Source: Ruminococcus sp.
GTDB taxonomy: Bacteria > Bacillota > Clostridia > Oscillospirales > Ruminococcaceae
DNA length: 45,737 nt
Assembly (NCBI GenBank): GCA_017960805.1
Contig: JAGCYM010000105.1
Location: 1-45,737 of the forward strand
Reading direction: 5' to 3'
A program made the translations under genes and the position numbers. Positions 1 through 7,048 of this stretch are shown here, one piece after another. Under the pieces are notes generated by a model. The model was given only the letters and a program-made list of their open reading frames with translations, was not told the origin of the DNA and searched no databases. Within the stretch, counting starts at the first letter, position 1. Each line of letters opens with the position of its first letter.

Positions 1-140
1 ATAGCCAATAATACAGAACCGTGGGGCACACGGGGTTAGCTCGCTTATGCTTAGTACATTGGTACTATCGAACGAGAACCGACTGCTCGCCAGTTGGCGA
101 GAGGAAGCCCCCGCCTCTACAGGCGCGGGGAGGATGTCAC
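1..140 (+). mobile_element. IS200/IS605-family right end with omega-RNA-like 3' scaffold (partial)
   Basis: Two hairpins lie in series: a perfect 7-bp stem at 86-101 (CTCGCCA / TGGCGAG) and a GC-rich imperfect stem at 108-130. They are followed by GAGGATGTCAC ending at 140. The arrangement GAAGCCC, GC-rich hairpin, GAGG, then TCAC is what I know from the right ends of IS605-type elements that carry tnpB, where this segment is also the scaffold of the omega RNA. On that reading the element ends near 140 and the bases just after it would be read as the guide. No tnpB reading frame is present in the 140 bases visible, so the element runs off the left edge or is a solo end. The boundary is an inference. 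Confidence 0.55.
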
Positions 141-226
141 TAATGTATACACCATAGATTATAGATACGCTCATATTCTTTCATGATCCGCTGACATATA
201 TGCGATGCTGATATAGAAGTTTTTCG

Positions 227-263
227 CCATAGTATTTCTGACGCAAGGTCAGAAGTACTATGG
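227..263. repeat. long inverted repeat upstream of the dcd promoter
   Basis: A 16-bp stem (227-242 against 248-263) with a 5-nt loop and a single T/G non-Watson-Crick position. It ends nine bases upstream of the -35 box of the dcd promoter. It lacks a T-run immediately after it, so it is not a typical terminator. It could be an operator, a small mobile-element remnant or the end of an upstream transcript. Confidence 0.6.
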
Positions 264-271
264 AGTTTCTG

Positions 272-300
272 TTGACATGGCAGTAATACTGTGTTATAAT
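272..300 (+). promoter_or_regulatory. sigma-A promoter of dcd
   Basis: TTGACA at 272-277 and TATAAT at 295-300 are separated by 17 bp, a full-consensus housekeeping promoter. The start point would be near 307, giving a short leader before the dcd ribosome binding site at 331-336. Confidence 0.85.
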
Positions 301-344
301 GAATGCTAATACAAATCGGATCTACATCGAGAGGAGCTATAAAA

Positions 345-881
345 ATGATATTATCCGATAAAACGATTATAAAAATGATTGATGAAAACTCTTTGGTGAT
401 CAAACCGCTTATAAAAGAACAAATACAACCCGCAAGTGTTGATATACGGTTAGGCGATACATTCAGCGTTGTTGATGACACTCCTTCAGGAATAATTACC
501 TTGGACAATAAGATAAGCTATAAGACCATTAAAACCGATACTTACTTGATTTTACCCGGGCAATTTGTTTTGGCAACAACGATGGAGTATTTTGAACTAC
601 CTGATAATCTAACGGCATTCGTTGAAGGCAGAAGTTCTCTTGGTCGAATGGGGTTGTTTATTCAGAATGCAGGGTGGGTCGATCCCGGCTTCAAAGGTGA
701 GATAACATTAGAATTATATAATGCAAACAGATGTGCTATCGAGCTTAAGTGCGGACGTAGAGTAGGACAGTTAGTATTTGCAGAAATGGACGATCATGCA
801 CTAAATCCATACACTGGAAAGTATCAAGGACAAACAGGAGCAACAGGCTCAAAGGTCTTTATGGATTCAGATAAAATCTGA
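345..881 (+). CDS. dcd: dCTP deaminase (dUTPase/Dcd fold)
   Basis: Deaminates dCTP to dUTP in the pyrimidine deoxynucleotide pathway (cytoplasm, homotrimer in the family). The 178-residue product has the family length and motifs: the loop GRSSLGRMGL at about residues 95-104, followed by AGWVDPGFKGEITLEL, in which the Glu of TLEL (about residue 123) corresponds to the catalytic base. The C-terminal GQTGATGS tail resembles the nucleotide-covering lid. I chose ATG 345 because GAGGAG at 331-336 sits nine bases upstream; an in-frame ATG at 303 would add 14 residues but lies in the promoter/leader. Some family members also hydrolyse dUTP and the sequence alone does not settle that. The gene stands alone, with an IS end upstream and a hairpin downstream. 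Confidence 0.93.
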   Translation: MILSDKTIIKMIDENSLVIKPLIKEQIQPASVDIRLGDTFSVVDDTPSGIITLDNKISYKTIKTDTYLILPGQFVLATTMEYFELPDNLTAFVEGRSSLGRMGLFIQNAGWVDPGFKGEITLELYNANRCAIELKCGRRVGQLVFAEMDDHALNPYTGKYQGQTGATGSKVFMDSDKI

Positions 882-909
882 TTTATCTGAGCAGGATGAT
901 TAATACAAT

Positions 910-939
910 GCCCCAAAGCGATTTGAAACGCTTCGGGGC
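910..939 (+). terminator. hairpin after dcd, probable terminator
   Basis: Stem GCCCCAAAGCG (910-920) against CGCTTCGGGGC (929-939) with one mismatch and an 8-nt loop, 28 bases after the dcd stop. It is followed by AAAACTTCT rather than a clear T-run, so it is a weak terminator candidate. Confidence 0.5.
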
Positions 940-1500
940 AAAACTTCTATATGGGTATCTGTCATAGCATACCGGTTTTTTCAGTTTCATTATTTTTCAG
1001 GGCCCCGTGCAGATCACATATAACAGAAGCTATAAATTGCACTGAGGGAAACCTGAAATCCAATCCAAAGTTCGTGCGCAATGCATTTGGACTTTAAGTA
1101 TCGTTGCGCCCTATAAAGCTCCATGTGCCACACACATGGAGCTGAATTCACAAAGCTAAAAATCAGTTATGTATAGTATGATGAGATGATTTTTTTGACA
1201 AAGTCCGAAAAATAGAGTTTTTTCTTGTGTCATCTCTTTAGTCCTATATTTACATGTTAAAAGCTACATTCTTATTGTGCAAGATGTAGCTTTTTATTTT
1301 TGTTGACAATTAATATGGCGTATGCAGAATAGTGCATATGCCCATTTTATTCTAATATTTGATAAAGTTTATGCAAAATCTTGAGTTGTGCATTATGTTG
1401 CTTTGGTGTCCGTAATCCTTGATAATTGAAGGATTATGAGGCACAGAAATTGTATTAGAATACTTGATTATAGTTTTAGTATAGTATATGATATAATGTA
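940..1500. other. gene-free stretch with two hairpins
   Basis: I see no convincing coding region here. A perfect 11-bp inverted repeat with a 5-nt loop lies at 1117-1143 (AGCTCCATGTG and its complement) without a T-run. A proper terminator follows at 1259-1301. A third imperfect hairpin lies near 1318-1341. The structures suggest the remains of small transcripts or of mobile DNA, but nothing identifies them. Confidence 0.5.
1259..1301 (+). terminator. rho-independent terminator without an assigned gene
   Basis: Stem AAAAGCTACAT (1259-1269) pairs with ATGTAGCTTTT (1284-1294) and is followed by TTATTTTTG. No gene reads into it from the left within 370 bases, so it may end a small RNA or be left from a lost gene. 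Confidence 0.7.
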
Positions 1501-1528
1501 GCCATGAAATAGCGAAAGGAGTTGCGAT

Positions 1529-1870
1529 ATGAATAGCATATCATTAAGCCAAGAAGCAATCGATGAACTAATTAATGGGTTACTCCTTATTATGAAGAAC
1601 AATCTTGCGGCAATAGTGTTGTATGGTTCGGTGGCAAGAGGAACAGATTCTGCCGAATCAGATGTTGACGTAGCTGTACTCCTAAAACAATCGCTTTCCT
1701 CAGAGCAGGAAGATGGTTTAAGCGAGCTTATGGTCAATCTGAATTTGAAATATGGCAGAGTTTTCTCAATTGTGGATATTGAAGAGAAAATGTATGAGCA
1801 GTGGAAGGAAGTAGTACCTTTTTATAAGAATCTTTCAAAGAAGGGGAATAAACTATGGACAGCAGCGTGA
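1529..1870 (+). CDS. MNT-domain nucleotidyltransferase, antitoxin of a HEPN/MNT pair
   Basis: A 113-residue minimal nucleotidyltransferase. The signature GS-X10-DXD is complete: G33-S34, ten residues, then D45-V-D47, with a further acidic residue in SIVDIE near residue 83. In characterised MntA/HepT systems such a protein transfers AMP to the HEPN toxin and silences it. The gene has its own ribosome binding site (AAAGGAG at 1515-1521) and a TATAAT at 1492-1497. Its end overlaps the start of the HEPN gene by 16 bases, so the two are almost certainly translated together. The antitoxin role is inferred from pairing and family knowledge. Confidence 0.88.
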   Translation: MNSISLSQEAIDELINGLLLIMKNNLAAIVLYGSVARGTDSAESDVDVAVLLKQSLSSEQEDGLSELMVNLNLKYGRVFSIVDIEEKMYEQWKEVVPFYKNLSKKGNKLWTAA

Positions 1871-2196
1871 TTGACCTCTCCAAGTATAGATTGGATACTG
1901 CTAAAGGTGATTTGAAAGCGGCAAGACTTTTGTTTGATGCTACTGAGTTTCGTTCATCGGTAAATCGTTCTTATTATGCTATATTCCACGCTCTTAGAGC
2001 TGTTTTAGCGCTTGATGGGTTCGATTCAAGTAAGCATTCCGGAATTATATCATATTTTAACCTTAACTACGTTAAAACCGATGTATTCAGCCGTGAAATC
2101 TCCAAAATAATTAGTTCAGCATATAGATTGCGTGAAAAAGCAGACACAGTCATAAATTCAATATCAGAATATCTCGATAAAAAGTATACTGAGTAA
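1855..2196 (+). CDS. HEPN-domain protein, putative RNase toxin
   Basis: A 113-residue helical protein of the HEPN family. The segment NRSYYAIFHALRAVL carries the R-X6-H arrangement (R38, H45) that forms the RNase site when HEPN domains dimerise. It starts inside the last codons of the MNT gene, the usual order and coupling for this two-gene toxin-antitoxin type. A hairpin at 2226-2275 closes the transcript. Some HEPN/MNT pairs act in defence or stress and some may have other roles, so RNase toxicity is an inference from family and motif. Confidence 0.87.
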   Translation: MDSSVIDLSKYRLDTAKGDLKAARLLFDATEFRSSVNRSYYAIFHALRAVLALDGFDSSKHSGIISYFNLNYVKTDVFSREISKIISSAYRLREKADTVINSISEYLDKKYTE

Positions 2197-2225
2197 TCCA
2201 TGTTTATTAATACTTAATAGCAAAT

Positions 2226-2275
2226 AGCCTACTAAACTGAAACAAATCAAATAATTGGCAATCAGTTAGTAGGCT
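2226..2275 (+). terminator. terminator of the HEPN/MNT operon
   Basis: AGCCTACTAAACTGA (2226-2240) pairs with TCAGTTAGTAGGCT (2262-2275), with a loop of about 21 nt and a short TTTGCT tail. It lies 30 bases after the HEPN stop. Confidence 0.6.
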
Positions 2276-2381
2276 TTGCTGAGTGTAAACATCCAACAAA
2301 TCAGATCAGTTTTCATTTTCTTTCGGCGTTTTTCACACGTTTTCACACGAAGAAAAGGCGATATAATGTTACAAATGAAGC

Positions 2382-2402
2382 CAGCTCCCTATACGGGAGC
2401 TG
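2382..2402. repeat. short hairpin
   Basis: CAGCTCCC (2382-2389) and GGGAGCTG (2395-2402) form a perfect 8-bp stem with a 5-nt loop, followed by AGTTTCTATAT. It may be a weak terminator. No gene between the HEPN terminator and this point was recognised. Confidence 0.5.
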
Positions 2403-2429
2403 AGTTTCTATATAATAATACATATTCTA

Positions 2430-2479
2430 TTTCCCCAATTTTAAATATTATTAATTTGGGGAAACAAATGCGATATAAT
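2430..2479 (+). promoter_or_regulatory. inverted repeat and -10 box in front of the ATPase remnant
   Basis: TTTCCCCAATT at 2430-2440 and AATTTGGGGAAA at 2453-2464 form an AT-rich-centred palindrome directly upstream of TATAAT at 2474-2479. The position fits an operator or a hairpin overlapping the -35 region. AAAGGAG at 2486-2492 then serves the remnant that starts at 2504. Confidence 0.45.
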
Positions 2480-2503
2480 ACTAATAAAGGAGCGTGAGTA
2501 TTT

Positions 2504-2656
2504 ATGAAACTTATAGAACGAAACGATTATTTGGATAAAGTCATAAATGTAATAGGCACCCCGGATATTAAAGTAATCACTGGGGTCAGACGTAGTGGCA
2601 AATCAAAGTTCATTCTTCCTTTCCGTATATTGCCTTTATTATACATACCTCTGTGA
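2504..2656 (+). pseudogene. truncated AAA ATPase (N-terminal 50 codons only)
   Basis: The frame begins MKLIERNDYLDKV and reaches GVRRSGKS, a Walker A loop of the AAA_14-type ATPases, then changes character after SKF and stops at 2656. Full-length relatives have about 400 residues with a DUF4143 C-terminus, like the intact protein at 14291. Promoter-like sequence and ribosome binding site remain, so this is the 5' stump of a gene whose body was deleted. A strong terminator follows within five bases of the stop. Confidence 0.7.
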
Positions 2657-2660
2657 TAAG

Positions 2661-2699
2661 AAATCGGGTGCAAAAATATGCACCCGATTTCAGCTTTTT
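2661..2699 (+). terminator. rho-independent terminator after the ATPase remnant
   Basis: Perfect 12-bp stem (AAATCGGGTGCA at 2661-2672 with its complement at 2679-2690), followed by CAGCTTTTT. Confidence 0.8.
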
Positions 2700-2766
2700 G
2701 GGGGGATTGAAAGTTCTGTAAATGTCAATATTAAAAGTAGTTTTTTGAAACTATATTTGAAACTAT

Positions 2767-2794
2767 AATAATGTAGAAAACGACATTATTATAT
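2767..2794 (-). terminator. possible terminator of the fusion gene
   Basis: ATAATAATGT and its complement form a 10-bp AT-only stem with an 8-nt loop. It lies about 115 bases beyond the stop of the minus-strand gene at 2908. It is weak because it has no G/C pairs beyond one and no long T-run. Confidence 0.35.
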
Positions 2795-2907
2795 ATTCAA
2801 AGTGCTTTATGAGAAGTCAGATAAGTTCTTTTGCAGGCATCTGAAAAATTCTTTGTAAAGAAAGGATTTTCGCTTACCTATCAGCCACGGTTTTAAGCAG
2901 GAGAGGT

Positions 2908-5436
2908 TCACGCTGTAACAATGCTGTCTGCTTTGTGGAGCTTAAGTTTCTCAACTGCCTGCTCCCTCATCTTGTATTTGAGTATTTTTCCAGCAGCATT
3001 CATGGGGAATCCGTCTACGAAATCAACGTATCTCGGACACTTATGCTTTGCCATTCTTGCAAGGCAGAAGTCCTTGATTTCCTGTTCAGTCGCTGTTTCT
3101 CCGTCCTGAAGAACGATACAAGCCATTATTTCCTCACCGTAATCTTCATCAGGTACACCGATTACCTGAACGTCTTTAACCTTGGGATATGTGTAAAGGA
3201 AGTCCTCTATCTCCTTGGGGTAGATATTCTCGCCTCCGCGGATTATCATATCCTTGATACGGCCTGTTATCTTAAAATATCCGTCAGAAGAGCGGCGTCT
3301 TGCAAGGTCGCCTGTGTGGAGCCATCCATCGCTGTCGATAGCTGCGGCTGTTGCCTCGGGCATCTTGTAATAGCCCTTCATTATATTATAGCCTCTTGCT
3401 ACGAACTCACCATCAACATCGTCAGGAACTTCCTGGTTTGTTTCGGGATCAACTATACGGCACTCAACGCCGAAAATCGGTCCGCCAACTGTGTTAACAC
3501 GCTGTTCCAGCGTGTCGGTAGTCTTGCTCATAGTTGTTGCGGGAGAAGCCTCTGTCTGACCGTAGGTTATGCATATCTCACTCATATGCATCTTTTCAAC
3601 GACTTCTTCCATTGTCTTTATAGGACAAGGAGAACCAGCCATGATACCTGTTCTCATGTATGAGAAGTCTGTCTTATCAAAGTCCTCATGTCCGAGCATT
3701 GCAATGAACATAGTTGGAACACCGTGGAAGCAGGTTATCTTCTCTTTGTTTATGCAAGCAAGTCCCTTTCTCGGTGAGAATCGTGTTATGGGGGACATAG
3801 TTGTACCGTGAGTCATGGAAGCTGTCATAGCAAGTACCATGCCGAAGCAGTGGAACATCGGAACCTGGATCATCATACGGTCAGCTGTGGAGAGATCCAT
3901 ACAATCTCCGATAGCCTTACCATTGTTGACTACATTATAGTGTGTAAGCATTACTCCCTTTGGGAAGCCTGTAGTTCCTGAGGTGTACTGCATATTGCAT
4001 ACATCATGGATATCTATGGTCTTTCTTATTCGCTCTACATCGCTGTAAGGCACGATCTTTGAAAGATCCAGAGCCTGTTCCCATGTAAAGCAGCCCTTAT
4101 TCTCAGAGTCAATTGTGATAACGTTTTTGAGATAAGGGAGCTTTGCGGAGTTCAGCTTTCCTGCTTCACAGTTCTCAAGCTCGGGACAGAGTTCCTTGAT
4201 TATATCAACATAGTTGATGTTCTTGATGCCGTCTATCATAACAAGAGTATTTGTATCCGACTGTCTCAGCAGATACTCAGCCTCATGAATACGGTATTCT
4301 GTGTTCATTGTAACAAGTACCGCACCTATCTTGGTAGTTGCCCAGAAAGTGATATACCACTGGGGGACGTTAGTTGCCCAGATAGCAACGTGATCTCCCT
4401 TCTTTACACCCATAGCAAGCAGTGAACGTGCAAAGGTATCAACGTCGTCACGGAACTCTGGATATGTTCTTGTATAGTCAAGCTCAGTATAGCGGAATGC
4501 ATACTGGTTCGGGAACTGCTCGCAGATACGATCAAGGATATCGGGAAACGTATAATTGAGGATACGTTCCTTTGGCCAAGGATACTGACCATCGCCTTTC
4601 ATGCTTGTCTGTAGCGGATGCTTGTGATGCTTCTTGTAGGGAGCCATATACTCAGCAAACTGAGGTATTACTATACCTGCGTCACTGAGGTCACGAGCCC
4701 AGCGCTTTACCCATTCAAGAGAGATATAGCCATTGTAGTTGATAGTATCAAGAGCTTCGATCATAGCCTTTACCGGGATATCTCCTGTGCCCATGATCCT
4801 GTACTCAACTGAACCGTCCTCGCGCATTACGCTATCCTTTACCTGGATATATTTGATGTACTCACCGAGATTAGCGACAGTAGTCTCTGGAGCTTCATTG
4901 TTATAGCGGTATGGGTGATGCATATCCCAGAGAGCTGCTACCTTGCGGCTCTTAACACCATCCAGCACCTTAGCGAGTCTTGCAGTATCAGAATAAACGC
5001 CGTTTGTCTCAACAAGAAGAGTAACATTGTATTCTTCAGCGATAGGTACAAGTTTCTTCAGAGCTTCCACGATATAGTTATCGTCAACATCGCTGACAGG
5101 CGCAGGTTCAAGATCACCGAGTATTCTTATGTAAGAAGAGCCGAGCTTGCTTGCAAGCTGAGCGTATGCCTTTATTTCTGATTCGGCTGAGCTGTACTTT
5201 TCTTTGTATTTCAGACAAGCGCCTGATGACAGACATGGGATTTCAAGCCCCAGTGCCTGCAGCTTGGCAATGGTATGAGGTAGCTGTGCATCTGTAAATG
5301 GCTGAGCCTTGACGGAGAATATCTCTTCACCGAGACCTCTGATCTCAATACCGTCAAAATTAAAATCCTTTGCCATTGAATAAATGTCTGTCCATGACCA
5401 TTCAGGACAAGCAAGAGTAGAAAAACCAATCTTCAT
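2908..5436 (-). CDS. TIM-barrel (sugar isomerase-like) / acyl-CoA synthetase fusion
   Basis: An 842-residue two-domain protein. Residues 1 to about 280 match the xylose-isomerase-like TIM barrel family (sugar phosphate isomerase/epimerase): opening MKIGFSTLACPEWSW, then GIEIRGL, LLVETNGVY, LWDMHHPY and GYISLEWVKRW, which supply the usual metal ligands (E, D, H, E). From about 300 to the end it is an AMP-forming ligase. It has YTSGTTGFPKG near 484-494, the YGQTEASP motif, TGDLARR near 708, GRIKDMIIRGGENIYP, and the C-terminal catalytic Lys in AAGKILKY near 817. The ligase activates an acid with ATP and transfers it to CoA; the acid is unknown. Both domains look intact and there is no stop or frameshift between them. 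AAAGGAATG precedes ATG 5436. A T-box leader lies upstream on the same strand. Confidence 0.88.
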   Translation of the reverse strand: MKIGFSTLACPEWSWTDIYSMAKDFNFDGIEIRGLGEEIFSVKAQPFTDAQLPHTIAKLQALGLEIPCLSSGACLKYKEKYSSAESEIKAYAQLASKLGSSYIRILGDLEPAPVSDVDDNYIVEALKKLVPIAEEYNVTLLVETNGVYSDTARLAKVLDGVKSRKVAALWDMHHPYRYNNEAPETTVANLGEYIKYIQVKDSVMREDGSVEYRIMGTGDIPVKAMIEALDTINYNGYISLEWVKRWARDLSDAGIVIPQFAEYMAPYKKHHKHPLQTSMKGDGQYPWPKERILNYTFPDILDRICEQFPNQYAFRYTELDYTRTYPEFRDDVDTFARSLLAMGVKKGDHVAIWATNVPQWYITFWATTKIGAVLVTMNTEYRIHEAEYLLRQSDTNTLVMIDGIKNINYVDIIKELCPELENCEAGKLNSAKLPYLKNVITIDSENKGCFTWEQALDLSKIVPYSDVERIRKTIDIHDVCNMQYTSGTTGFPKGVMLTHYNVVNNGKAIGDCMDLSTADRMMIQVPMFHCFGMVLAMTASMTHGTTMSPITRFSPRKGLACINKEKITCFHGVPTMFIAMLGHEDFDKTDFSYMRTGIMAGSPCPIKTMEEVVEKMHMSEICITYGQTEASPATTMSKTTDTLEQRVNTVGGPIFGVECRIVDPETNQEVPDDVDGEFVARGYNIMKGYYKMPEATAAAIDSDGWLHTGDLARRRSSDGYFKITGRIKDMIIRGGENIYPKEIEDFLYTYPKVKDVQVIGVPDEDYGEEIMACIVLQDGETATEQEIKDFCLARMAKHKCPRYVDFVDGFPMNAAGKILKYKMREQAVEKLKLHKADSIVTA

Positions 5437-5504
5437 TTTTTATCATTCCTTTGCATGTTTTTAAAGAAAAATCATAAATGCGCATTTCTTATTTTACAGT
5501 ATAG

Positions 5505-5532
5505 ATGTTAAGAGATTTGTTGCTCTTAACAT
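5505..5532. repeat. perfect inverted repeat between the T-box and the fusion gene
   Basis: ATGTTAAGAG at 5505-5514 and CTCTTAACAT at 5523-5532 are exact complements separated by 8 bp. It lies about 70 bases upstream of the fusion start and downstream of the T-box terminator, so it may be an operator or an mRNA hairpin acting on that gene. Confidence 0.6.
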
Positions 5533-5602
5533 GTCTTTCAGAGCATTTTGCGCGTTGAATAATGTGTTTAGAGATATTTTTTCACCTTCCTTTGCCTGGA
5601 AC

Positions 5603-5894
5603 GATAAAAATAAAACCCGTCCCAAAGCCTAAGATCGCTTTGAGACGGGTATTAAACAATACTCGCGGTACCACTCAAATTGCGGATATAAAAATCCGCC
5701 ACCTCTTCGAAGCCTATCAACTTCTATGCACTAACGCAGCACACACGGGAAACGTCTACTGGGTGTTTTAACCTTTGGGGCTTCCAGCTCAGAAGGGAGA
5801 AGTACAGGTTCCTGGCATTACTGATTCGCACCAACCATCAGTTCTCTGAAATGCTTGCGCCCTGACTATTCTTCGTCACAGCTTTTCTATTGCA
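5603..5894 (-). promoter_or_regulatory. T-box leader, probable Phe (UUC) specifier
   Basis: Read on the minus strand this is a complete T-box riboswitch. It holds a Stem I distal region with GGTTGGTGCGAATC, the conserved T-box GAGTGGTACCGCG (complement of 5662-5674), an antiterminator region, and a strong terminator. The terminator stem pairs 5637-5650 with 5615-5628 (ACCCGTC... / ...GACGGGT) and is followed by TTTTATTTTTATC. Just before the closing TGAGC of Stem I the leader reads GTAC-TTC-TCC, so TTC is the most likely specifier (tRNA-Phe). The neighbouring TAC cannot be fully excluded. T-boxes usually govern aminoacyl-tRNA synthetase or amino-acid genes; here the first gene downstream is the TIM/acyl-CoA synthetase fusion about 165 bases beyond the terminator. 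Confidence 0.88.
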
Positions 5895-5900
5895 ATTCGT

Positions 5901-5929
5901 ATTATACCATAAGTTTTTTTGCTTGTCAA
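5901..5929 (-). promoter_or_regulatory. sigma-A promoter of the T-box transcript
   Basis: On the minus strand, TTGACA (5924-5929) and TATAAT (5901-5906) with a 17-bp spacer. Transcription would start near 5894, directly before Stem I. Confidence 0.85.
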
Positions 5930-6009
5930 GAGAAAAGTTCAATACTTATTTGGAAAGTTTCCTTGGGGTTTCCTGGGAGATGAACAGCTCACATATCCTG
6001 CCTTCAAAA

Positions 6010-6038
6010 TTGACTTATTCCTCCTTATATGCTATAAT
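6010..6038 (+). promoter_or_regulatory. sigma-A promoter of the acetyltransferase gene
   Basis: TTGACT at 6010-6015 and TATAAT at 6033-6038, spacer 17 bp, divergent from the T-box promoter. A second TATAAT lies at 6085-6090 with no clear -35. Confidence 0.7.
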
Positions 6039-6112
6039 TTTATTGCTAATCAAATATAGAACTTCTGCTGCAAAACGGGCTATATATAATCAATACAAAA
6101 AAGGTGAATGAA

Positions 6113-6916
6113 TTGATAACGAAGGAAGATATACTTGTATTTTTGAAAAATGCTGGGATCAAACATGATGACAAGGTTACGATTCACTGTTCTTTGCGTG
6201 CCATTGGTAAAATTGAGAATGGAGCGGATGGCTTGATCGATGCATTTTGTGAATATCTCAATAATGGACTATTTATCGTTCCAACGCATACGTGGGATAA
6301 GGTATGGAGAGAGTCACCATATTACGATGTCAGAACGACTGTTCCGGATATCGGAACTCTTGCTGAGGTAGCAGCTTTTCGTAAAGATGGGGTGCGCTCT
6401 CTTCATCCGACTCATTCTGTAGCTGTGTTTGGCAAAGGGGCGGCTGAATTCATCAGGGGAGAAGAAAAGTGTGCTTCTCCAGCACCGCTTGGCAGTTGCA
6501 TCAGCAGGCTATACGAAGAAAATGGAAAAGTTCTTTTGATAGGTGTTGGACATGAGCGAAACACCTATCTTCATTCGGTGGATGAACGTTTAGGGATTCC
6601 AGACAGGCTAAACTCAAATCCTTTCGAGATCACTATCGTGGATTATGAAGGAAACACTCTGAAATCACCACCATTTCACACGCATTTTACTGCTGCATCT
6701 GATAGGTGCGTTTCAGAATACTATCCAAATTACAAAGAGGCATTCGAGAATACTGGAGCTGTGACTTATTCAAAGCTCGGAAATGCTCTGGTGTATATCT
6801 GCAATTGCAGAAAAATGACGGATACATGCCGAATAATCTGGGAACGTACAGATTACGATCTTTGTATTTCTGCCAGACCGATTCCTAAAAAAATGTATGA
6901 GGATATTGTGTATTAA
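6113..6916 (+). CDS. AAC(3)-family N-acetyltransferase
   Basis: Belongs to the antibiotic_NAT/AAC(3) family, which uses acetyl-CoA to acetylate the 3-amino group of aminoglycosides or other amines. About 267 residues, the family size. Recognisable blocks are VTIHCSLRAIG near the N-terminus, LFIVPTHTW, SLHPTHSVAVFGKGA and VLLIGVGHERNTYLHSVDE. I prefer the TTG at 6113 because AAAGGTG lies seven bases upstream; the in-frame GTG at 6104 has no spaced ribosome binding site. Chromosomal members of this family are common in Clostridia and many have no proven resistance role, so a resistance phenotype should not be assumed. It has its own promoter and no operon partner. Confidence 0.85.
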   Translation: MITKEDILVFLKNAGIKHDDKVTIHCSLRAIGKIENGADGLIDAFCEYLNNGLFIVPTHTWDKVWRESPYYDVRTTVPDIGTLAEVAAFRKDGVRSLHPTHSVAVFGKGAAEFIRGEEKCASPAPLGSCISRLYEENGKVLLIGVGHERNTYLHSVDERLGIPDRLNSNPFEITIVDYEGNTLKSPPFHTHFTAASDRCVSEYYPNYKEAFENTGAVTYSKLGNALVYICNCRKMTDTCRIIWERTDYDLCISARPIPKKMYEDIVY

Positions 6917-7048
6917 TTGAAGAAGAATTTTTCAAAAGGATATGCTCGGTATAATAATCTGTGGTGATTCTGCATGCCGTAATATCCGTGATATTATTTT
7001 GCAAATATGTTATTATAAAACACATTTGCTTTTGAAGGAGCGTTCAAT

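Noticed and set aside
2276-2497. 73-codon plus-strand frame after the HEPN/MNT terminator
   Set aside because: It starts inside the terminator tail, spans a hairpin and an operator-like repeat, has no ribosome binding site and an arbitrary composition.
5562-5771. 69-codon plus-strand frame across the T-box
   Set aside because: The region is a T-box leader on the opposite strand; the frame has no ribosome binding site.
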